Shown in pieces: positions 1 to 5,282 of a stretch of 5,282 bases of DNA; position 1 is the stretch's first letter, and every line of letters starts with the position of its first letter. The stretch is from Ignavibacteria bacterium UBA4661 (GTDB taxonomy: Bacteria; Bacteroidota; Ignavibacteria; Kapaibacteriales; UBA4661). Position numbers and translations under genes: made by a program. The DNA lies in assembly GCA_002405405.1 (NCBI GenBank), contig DHLT01000267.1, forward strand, positions 1 through 5,282, written 5' to 3'. The notes under the pieces were generated by a model. The model was not told the DNA's origin, made no database searches, and saw nothing but the letters and a program-made list of their open reading frames with translations.

Positions 1-2
1 CA

Positions 3-2165
3 TTTACTCCGGATTTGCCTGGAAACTTTGCCGGTGGGTTGGTACAGTTGAATCACGTTGCTTTTCCTGAATCCTTTAGTCTTCGCTTTTCTGTAAGTAC
101 TTCATTTAATGATAATGTAACTCTAAAAGGTAACAAGTTTTATACTTCCGAAGGTAGTTCGACAGATTGGATGGCTATGGATGATGGATTACGCAGCATC
201 CCTTCATCTATTCCACAAACTCGTGAGTCAATGGATAATCTCAGAAGTCGAGCAGGTGCTTTAGCTGGTAATGCACCTGAGGAATGGATTAATCTCGGTA
301 AAAGTTTTCGTCAGGAGTCATGGCGCGAACGTTCCTTAACAGTATCGCCAAATACTTCGTATGCGCTTTCGTTTGCCAATAAGTTTCAAGTGGCTGACAA
401 TGATTTTGGAGTAATTGCGAATATCAGTTACGGTAATAGTTATGCATTTAACAACCTGACTCGTGCAGGAATTAATGTTGATCGAACACCCTTGTTCGGA
501 TATGCGGGTGGTCAGGCAACGCGTTCAGTAAGTTGGGGTGGTTTATTAAATCTTTCGTACAAAATTGGTGATAATAGCTCTATCACTTTAAAAAATGTAT
601 ATAACCGCTCTTCCGATGATGAAACACTCTCTCTCGAAGGAAGTGATGTGCCACAAAATCAGGAGCGCCGTTATTATAGTTTTCAATTTGTGCAAAAAGA
701 ATTGTTGTCGAGCCAGTTAGGTGGAAGTCATACATTGCCATTCCAGAATGCGCTGTTAGAGTGGACATTAGGATACTCGACCTCGCAACGTGATGAACCT
801 GATTTGCGCCGTTTGCGTTATAACCGAGTGCGTAATAGTAATGATGCCTTTATTGCGGCAATACCTATTACCCCACAAGGTGCGGGTGATTTAGCAGGCC
901 GTTTTTATTCGAACCTCAACGACAATGTTCGTTCGGCAAATGTTAATCTTACCTTGCCATTTGACCAAACTAAGATTAAAGTTGGTGGTTTACTCGAGCG
1001 TCGTCGTCGTTCTTTCTCAGCGCGATCCATGACTATAATTCAGAGTCGTGTTGTTTTTACTGATGTTCCTGATACAGATCTTGACTTATCTTTGGCACCT
1101 GGATTACTTCTTCAAGAAGACAACTTTCGTGGTGATGGGTTGGGTATTTCCGAGGATTCAAAATTGAGTGACACTTATTCGGCTGAAGAGTCGTTAAATG
1201 CCGCATATCTGATGCTTGATCAACCGTTATCGATAGCGGGTGCTGAATTACGTATGATCGCAGGATTCCGAATTGAAGACAACTTACAAACTCTGAACAG
1301 CTTTGACCAAAGTAATCGCCCTGTCAACGTTGCCCTGAAAACAACAGACATTCTCCCTGCACTGAACCTTGTTTGGAAAACGAATGATGCAATGAATGTA
1401 CGTTTTTCAATTTCTCAAACATTAGCTCGTCCTGCTATTCGTGAATTTGCTCCATTTGCATTTTTTGACTATCAATTGCAGGCGAGAACTGAAGGTAATC
1501 CTAATCTCACACGTGCATTGATTCAAAACTACGATCTTCGCTATGAGTGGTTTAGTGGACCGGGCGAAATAGTTTCGGTGAGCGGTTTTTATAAAGTCTT
1601 TAAAAATGCTATCGAGCAGACAATTATTCCAAGTCCGGGTAATGTTGTGTTTTCATTCCAAAATGCGCAAGGTGATGCAACAAACTATGGTCTTGAGTTT
1701 GAGTTGCGGAAACGCTTGTCATTCCTTGGTAGCATGTTTGAACACTTTACATTTTCAGGAAATGTTGCTTTAATTCAGTCGAATCTTCGAGTATTGCAAG
1801 CAGGAAGAGAGGACGATCGAACAATGTGGGGACAATCGCCATACTCTGTCAATGCAAGCATTTTCTATCAGCATCCCCATATTGGTACAGCCATTACTCT
1901 TGGTTATAATGTTGCAGGGCGAAGAATCATTCAAGTTGCTGACATAGGTGTGTTCGGATCTGATCCCGACCCTCATGTTTATGAATTACCACGTGATGTT
2001 ATTGATTTTTCTGTGGTACAGCCAATTGCTCAAGCTTGGGAAGTAAAGATTATGGCGCGTGATCTTTTGAATCAGCAATTAGTGTGGGAACAATTGGGGC
2101 GTTCAATTCAAACGAATCTTCGCGGTCGTACTTTTACATTAGGCGTTAGTTATCGTATTCAATAA
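3..2165 (+). CDS. TonB-dependent outer-membrane receptor, C-terminal part (5' end outside window)
   Basis: This is the 3' portion of a TonB-dependent receptor, an outer-membrane beta-barrel that imports a bound ligand using energy from TonB-ExbBD. The frame is open from the window edge: the codons at bases 3-14 read FTPD and run straight into LPGNFAGG (15-38), the motif at the end of the plug domain, so the TTG at 15 is an internal Leu and not a start. About 720 residues are visible. They are nearly all barrel: alternating aromatic/polar strands, a DDG loop near bases 178-189, a barrel motif with SQTLARPAIREFAPF around 1407-1460, EGNPNL at 1491-1508 and a closing strand FTLGVSYRI just before the TAA stop. 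The signal peptide, any carboxypeptidase-like regulatory domain and most of the plug lie upstream and cannot be checked. No frameshift is seen. The substrate cannot be told from the sequence. The neighbouring secreted beta-helix gene on the same strand, 70 bases downstream, suggests a functional pair (inference). The family call is firm. Confidence 0.93.
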   Translation, partial: FTPDLPGNFAGGLVQLNHVAFPESFSLRFSVSTSFNDNVTLKGNKFYTSEGSSTDWMAMDDGLRSIPSSIPQTRESMDNLRSRAGALAGNAPEEWINLGKSFRQESWRERSLTVSPNTSYALSFANKFQVADNDFGVIANISYGNSYAFNNLTRAGINVDRTPLFGYAGGQATRSVSWGGLLNLSYKIGDNSSITLKNVYNRSSDDETLSLEGSDVPQNQERRYYSFQFVQKELLSSQLGGSHTLPFQNALLEWTLGYSTSQRDEPDLRRLRYNRVRNSNDAFIAAIPITPQGAGDLAGRFYSNLNDNVRSANVNLTLPFDQTKIKVGGLLERRRRSFSARSMTIIQSRVVFTDVPDTDLDLSLAPGLLLQEDNFRGDGLGISEDSKLSDTYSAEESLNAAYLMLDQPLSIAGAELRMIAGFRIEDNLQTLNSFDQSNRPVNVALKTTDILPALNLVWKTNDAMNVRFSISQTLARPAIREFAPFAFFDYQLQARTEGNPNLTRALIQNYDLRYEWFSGPGEIVSVSGFYKVFKNAIEQTIIPSPGNVVFSFQNAQGDATNYGLEFELRKRLSFLGSMFEHFTFSGNVALIQSNLRVLQAGREDDRTMWGQSPYSVNASIFYQHPHIGTAITLGYNVAGRRIIQVADIGVFGSDPDPHVYELPRDVIDFSVVQPIAQAWEVKIMARDLLNQQLVWEQLGRSIQTNLRGRTFTLGVSYRIQ

Positions 2166-2180
2166 TCCTTGTAAATAATC

Positions 2181-2207
2181 GAGCCATCGTTGATTAAACG
2201 ATGGCTC
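2181..2207 (+). terminator. Hairpin between receptor and beta-helix genes (weak terminator or attenuator)
   Basis: A perfect 11-bp inverted repeat, GAGCCATCGTT (2181-2191) and its complement AACGATGGCTC (2197-2207), closes a 5-base loop. It starts 15 bases after the receptor stop codon. The sequence after it (2208-2225) is pyrimidine-rich, but its T run is broken by several C residues, so it is a poorer terminator than the one at 4401-4431. It may end most receptor transcripts, let some read through into the next gene, or protect the 3' end of a processed message. The hairpin itself is seen directly; its role is inferred. Confidence 0.6.
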
Positions 2208-2225
2208 ACTTCTTTCTATTTCTTT

Positions 2226-2229
2226 AGGG
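2226..2229 (+). promoter_or_regulatory. Possible weak ribosome binding site for the beta-helix gene
   Basis: AGGG lies six bases before the ATG at 2236 and is the only Shine-Dalgarno-like stretch in the short leader. It supports the 2236 start over the in-frame ATG at 2248, which would remove the positively charged start of the signal peptide. Ribosome binding sites are often weak or absent in Bacteroidota, so this is only mild support. Confidence 0.35.
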
Positions 2230-2235
2230 TCGTTT

Positions 2236-4377
2236 ATGTTTAAACGTATGCTACAGTTTTTCTTCGCAATACTTGTTATCTGTATGCTCGGCTATGAGTT
2301 TGCAATAGCCCAAACGACATTTCGAATTACTGCGTTGGGGATCGGGCGGGCACAAGATCTTACTGCTGACGTTTTGCAACAGCGTCTTTTAGTTGGGCAG
2401 ACTTATTCGTTGCGTTGGGAGCGTACAGGTGCTTCGGCACTGTTTCTGCAGTATTCGGTAACCGGAGCAAATGGTCCGTGGATTTCTGCTCTGCGCCGTA
2501 ATGCTGCTACACAACGTGAAGAAGCTGTACGAATTGCAAATGATACAGCAGCAAATGGTTCAACAATACGAAATAATACACTTGGAAACCTTGTACTCCG
2601 TCCCGCTGTTTCAGGATCTCCTGCATTCATTCGTTTAGTCAATGATACTCTCAATCCTACAATTATTGCCACACACACGACACCAATTGAAATCGCCCCA
2701 CCACCACCGCCAATTAATGTTGATTCTACATTACGTGGTGCAGTGTCTGCCGGACAGCGTTTGGTACTCAGACGAGGAATAATTTATGGATTAGATGGGT
2801 ATTTTTATGTAGACTCACTCGGAGTTTTAGTCATTGAGCCGGGCGCAATTATCGTTGGTGATACCGTAGGACAAAATTCTGCTATTTGTGTTAATCGTGG
2901 TGGCATTATTGTGGCTCGTGGTACAGCACAAAACCCTATTATCATGACAAGTCGAGCTGTCCGAGGACAACGCCGTGCAGGTGACTGGGGTGGGTTGCTG
3001 ATTGCTGGACGAGCACGTATCAATTCTACGGCTCGCGAGGCTGCATTTGAAGGTGGCATTGCCGCTCCTACTTCAGGACGTGGATGGTATGGTGGTACTG
3101 ATGATAATGATTCGAGTGGAGTGGTGGAATATACACGTATTGAATTTGCAGGTATCGCAGCATTTCCTAACGAAGAATTAAACTCGTTGACCATGGGAGC
3201 TGTAGGGCGACGTACACAAATTCGATATGTACAATGTTCTTTCAATAATGATGATGCTTTTGAGTGGTTTGGTGGCACAGTCGATGCAAAAAATATCATT
3301 GCGTATGCAACCGTAGATGACGATTTCGATGGTGATTTCGGTTGGACTGGTCGTGTTCAATTTGCTATTGCTAGACGATTTGCGCAGATAGCTGACCAAT
3401 CAACAAGTCAAGCATTTGAGATGGACAATGATGGAAGCTCTTCGTATAATACCCCTCGCACGTCGCCGATTTTCTCTAATGTGACAGCTATTGGACCAAT
3501 CTCTGATACATCTGCTGTGTCGGGTACAGGAGCAGGGCAATGGAATTCACTCTTTGGGAGTGCGGCACAAATTCGCCGTAATGCTCGGACGAGTATTGTA
3601 AATTCTGTTTTTGCAGGTTGGCCTCGTGCAGGTATTGAGTTGAATGGCATACCGACAACAACAGCTGCCCTTGGCGATACTCTCTTGTTACAAAATAATA
3701 CATGGGTTGGAAGCAAAGGAAATCCTGCATTATTGTTGGCAGGAGGAACCGCGGCTGGCCTTACTGCATCGTGGATATTGACACCGTCTTTCAATAATGC
3801 GCTTGTCAATCAAGCAGGACAAATTGCTGATTATGCACAATTGGAGCGACCATTTAATGAAGGTAATACATTTAGTGTTCGCCCGAATGCAAATTCGACA
3901 TTGTATGGTAATGCGTCATTCGTCGGAAATTCTCTAGTAAACCTACAGGATTCTTTTTTTGAGCGTGTCAATTATCGCGGTGCATTTGCTCCGGGTGTGA
4001 CTCAGCGTTGGGATTTGGGGTGGACAAGTTATGACCCAGTGAACTTTGACTATGTTGCCGGAGGTCAGACTGTGAGTGTTCGTGATGCTCAGGGTAATCC
4101 TGTTCCCAGCATTTCTAAATTGGATGTTACGGTGTTCCCGAATCCCACAAGCAATGTATCAACGATTCGTTATAATCTGCTTGCAACAGAGCGTGTAACA
4201 GTGCGCATTGTCAATACACTTGGTGCACTTGTTGCGACAGTCTTTGAAGGTCGTCAGCAAACTAAGGGTATTTATGAATTCACGTTGAATGTTGAGAGTG
4301 TACCAACAGGAACATATTTTGTACAAATTCTTACGACTAATGGAATCGTGTCACAACACTTGAACATTGTGCGATAA
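2236..4377 (+). CDS. Secreted beta-helix protein with T9SS type A sorting domain
   Basis: This is a complete 713-residue secreted protein. Residues 1-25 form a Sec signal peptide (MFKRM, a hydrophobic stretch, then a probable cut near AIA-Q). No lipobox is present: the only Cys there, C16, follows Ile. Residues 26-150 look like an Ig/Fn3-type beta-sandwich (VGQTYSLRW, then LQYSV and PWISA). P155-P159 form a linker. Residues 165-600 are rich in short beta strands and Gly/Asn turns and fit a right-handed beta-helix: VLVIEPGAIIVGD near 197-209, GDWGGLLIAGRA at 249-260, DDAFEWFGGTVD at 339-350, an acidic loop DDDFDGDFGW at 361-370 and EMDNDG at 395-400. A block ending YRGAF...WDLGWTSYDP (580-601) closes the core. 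Residues 630-713 are a T9SS type A sorting domain, with FPNPTSN at 634-640 and TGTYFVQI at 691-698. The protein should cross the outer membrane by T9SS and be attached to the surface or released. I recognise the core as a widespread uncharacterised Bacteroidota type but know no proven activity. Its place behind a TonB-dependent receptor suggests a ligand-capturing partner (inference). Confidence 0.85.
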   Translation: MFKRMLQFFFAILVICMLGYEFAIAQTTFRITALGIGRAQDLTADVLQQRLLVGQTYSLRWERTGASALFLQYSVTGANGPWISALRRNAATQREEAVRIANDTAANGSTIRNNTLGNLVLRPAVSGSPAFIRLVNDTLNPTIIATHTTPIEIAPPPPPINVDSTLRGAVSAGQRLVLRRGIIYGLDGYFYVDSLGVLVIEPGAIIVGDTVGQNSAICVNRGGIIVARGTAQNPIIMTSRAVRGQRRAGDWGGLLIAGRARINSTAREAAFEGGIAAPTSGRGWYGGTDDNDSSGVVEYTRIEFAGIAAFPNEELNSLTMGAVGRRTQIRYVQCSFNNDDAFEWFGGTVDAKNIIAYATVDDDFDGDFGWTGRVQFAIARRFAQIADQSTSQAFEMDNDGSSSYNTPRTSPIFSNVTAIGPISDTSAVSGTGAGQWNSLFGSAAQIRRNARTSIVNSVFAGWPRAGIELNGIPTTTAALGDTLLLQNNTWVGSKGNPALLLAGGTAAGLTASWILTPSFNNALVNQAGQIADYAQLERPFNEGNTFSVRPNANSTLYGNASFVGNSLVNLQDSFFERVNYRGAFAPGVTQRWDLGWTSYDPVNFDYVAGGQTVSVRDAQGNPVPSISKLDVTVFPNPTSNVSTIRYNLLATERVTVRIVNTLGALVATVFEGRQQTKGIYEFTLNVESVPTGTYFVQILTTNGIVSQHLNIVR
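4117..4374 (+). other. T9SS type A C-terminal sorting domain (within the beta-helix CDS)
   Basis: Residues 628-713 of the beta-helix protein match the type A sorting domain (Por secretion tail). They begin with the hallmark VFPNP motif, continue with STIRYNL, VTVRIVNTLGALV and a GIYEFTLN strand, and end with the PTGTYFVQI strand and a short basic C-terminus. In known type A substrates this domain directs passage through the outer-membrane translocon and is usually cleaved off by the PorU sortase. It places the protein outside the cell and assigns the organism to a T9SS-bearing lineage. Confidence 0.9.
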
Positions 4378-4400
4378 GAGCCGAACAAGCAAAAAACAAT

Positions 4401-4431
4401 ACGGGGCAACAGAAGATGTCTGTTGCCCCGT
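4401..4431. terminator. Strong bidirectional intrinsic terminator between convergent genes
   Basis: A perfect 13-bp stem, ACGGGGCAACAGA (4401-4413) with its complement at 4419-4431, encloses the 5-base loop AGATG. A run of six T follows on the + strand (4431-4436). On the opposite strand the stem is followed by a T-rich stretch, because A residues dominate 4391-4401 of the + strand. The hairpin lies 24 bases after the beta-helix stop and 30 bases beyond the stop of the convergent dismutase gene, so it can end both transcripts. The + direction has the cleaner T run. Confidence 0.92.
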
Positions 4432-4460
4432 TTTTTGTTGAATACATAATGAGATGTCGG

Positions 4461-5201
4461 TTAGTGCATGAGTGCTTGCAGATTGCTTTGTACTTGTTTC
4501 CAATTCACGACATTCCACCACGCATTGACATAATCAGCTCGCTTGTTTTGATATTTCAGGTAGTAAGCATGTTCCCATACATCAATACCCATGATAGGCG
4601 TAGTACCCCATGCCGAAAGTTTTTGTTGATTTTCTGCTTGAAGGATCAAGAGTTTTTTATCCTGTGCACGGTAGTGCAATAGCCCCCAGCCACTGCCTTC
4701 GACAGCAATAGCCGTTGCTGTAAAATGTTTTTTAAATGCATCATAACTCCCAAAATCTTCTTTGATCTTATCTGCAAGAATACCTGTTGGTTCACCACCG
4801 CCACCATTTTTGGGGTCAGCAATAATGCTCCAAAAAAGTGAGTGCAAAAAATGTCCGCCACCATGAAATGCAGCTTGCCGAGACCAGTGTTGGATAAGGG
4901 TAAAATCATTATTTGCACGGGCTTTAGCAAGTTCTGCTTCAGCTTTATTCAAACCATCAACATAGGCTTTGTGGTGCTTGCTATGGTGTAATTCCATTGT
5001 TTGCGCATCAATATAGGGCTCTAACGCCGAATAGCTATATGGGAGATTTGGTAATGAATGCACTGGGGTTGCCGTGGTAGTTTGTTGTTGTGTCCATACA
5101 GATTCAGTTGCAAGCGATGTTGATAGAGCTGTTGCACCGACTAATGCAGTACTTTGAAGAAAACGTCTCCGATTCTGGCGAGAGGAAAAATGAGATGCCA
5201 T
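4461..5201 (-). CDS. Tat-exported Mn/Fe superoxide dismutase
   Basis: This 246-residue protein converts superoxide to hydrogen peroxide and oxygen. Residues 1 to about 31 are a twin-arginine (Tat) signal: NRRRFLQ at 10-16, then a hydrophobic stretch ending near SLA, with no Cys for a lipid anchor. The mature part starts at about residue 48 with SLPNLPYSYSALEPYID and has the family's usual length. By comparison with the E. coli enzymes, the metal ligands are H72 (in MELHHSKHH), H120 (in LHSLFW), D207 and H211 (in DVWEHAYY); H76 and Y80 match the second-shell His30 and Tyr34. G116 and Q192 sit at the places typical of Mn-type enzymes (Gly77/Gln146 in E. coli SodA), so manganese use or cambialism is more likely than strict iron use (inference). 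The ATG at 5201 is needed to include the Tat signal; no Shine-Dalgarno sequence precedes it. No convincing promoter is visible in the 81 upstream bases: only a TAAAAT-like box on the - strand (plus-strand 5271-5276), whose -35 would lie outside the window. sodA or sodB would be the nearest symbols, but metal use is unproven, so none is given. Confidence 0.95.
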   Translation of the reverse strand: MASHFSSRQNRRRFLQSTALVGATALSTSLATESVWTQQQTTTATPVHSLPNLPYSYSALEPYIDAQTMELHHSKHHKAYVDGLNKAEAELAKARANNDFTLIQHWSRQAAFHGGGHFLHSLFWSIIADPKNGGGGEPTGILADKIKEDFGSYDAFKKHFTATAIAVEGSGWGLLHYRAQDKKLLILQAENQQKLSAWGTTPIMGIDVWEHAYYLKYQNKRADYVNAWWNVVNWKQVQSNLQALMH

Positions 5202-5282
5202 AGGGATATGAAGAAAAATGAAAGAAATAGTGGGGAATGCAAAAGAATATGCCGTACAACGACGCAGGACATTTTATGATAA

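Noticed and set aside
15..17. TTG at 15 as the true start of the receptor gene
   Set aside because: The frame is open to the window edge, the codon sits inside the conserved plug motif (DLPGNFAGG), and no signal peptide follows, so this is an internal Leu of a truncated gene.
2281..2286. Lipoprotein signal at C16 of the beta-helix protein
   Set aside because: The residue before the Cys is Ile, not Gly/Ala/Ser, so it is not a lipobox. An ordinary signal peptidase I cut near AIA-Q and the T9SS domain explain export better.
2805..3299. A 164-codon - strand reading frame inside the beta-helix gene
   Set aside because: It is antisense to a clearly coding region, the peptide is Pro/Ser/Arg-rich without domain features, and a nearby overlapping - strand frame (3178-3399) shows that stop-poor antisense is a side effect of the codon use here.
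4416..4682. An 88-codon + strand reading frame over the end of the dismutase gene
   Set aside because: It starts inside the terminator hairpin, runs antisense to the well-conserved dismutase C-terminus and has no recognisable domain; it is a shadow frame.
5274..5282. Small palindrome TTATGATAA at the window edge as an operator for the dismutase gene
   Set aside because: It is nine bases long, AT-rich and cut off by the window end, so it could easily occur by chance and no regulator can be named.

Overview
The window reads as chromosomal DNA from the Bacteroidota/Chlorobiota (FCB) group. The main evidence is a secreted protein with a type IX secretion system (T9SS) type A C-terminal sorting domain, a secretion system essentially confined to that group, next to a Bacteroidota-style TonB-dependent receptor. 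Strong Shine-Dalgarno sequences are absent and the base composition looks moderately AT-rich by eye (not computed). The sequence alone does not fix a genus. The T9SS domain and the spacing of the genes would fit a Chlorobiota/Kapabacteria-like lineage as well as a classical Bacteroidota one.

Layout: bases 3-2165 (+) hold the C-terminal part of a TonB-dependent outer-membrane receptor, whose N-terminus lies outside the window. A 70-base gap follows, containing an 11-bp hairpin (2181-2207). Bases 2236-4377 (+) encode a complete 713-residue secreted protein: signal peptide, N-terminal beta-sandwich-like region, five-proline linker, a large probable beta-helix core and a T9SS type A sorting domain. 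A very strong, probably bidirectional, terminator hairpin (4401-4431) separates it from a convergent gene at 4461-5201 (-). That gene encodes a Mn/Fe superoxide dismutase carrying a Tat export signal. The last 81 bases (5202-5282) are the upstream region of the dismutase gene.

How the genes may work together: the receptor and the beta-helix protein form a same-strand pair. The first would be an energised outer-membrane channel and the second a protein delivered to the cell surface or medium by T9SS. This resembles receptor plus surface-partner pairs in which the secreted protein binds the ligand that the receptor imports. The ligand is not identifiable here. The exported superoxide dismutase is transcribed towards the pair and is a separate unit, probably protecting the cell envelope against superoxide. 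No mobile element, CRISPR array, tRNA or rRNA was seen. The window looks mostly ordinary. The point most worth following is the receptor/beta-helix pair and the acidic core of the beta-helix protein.
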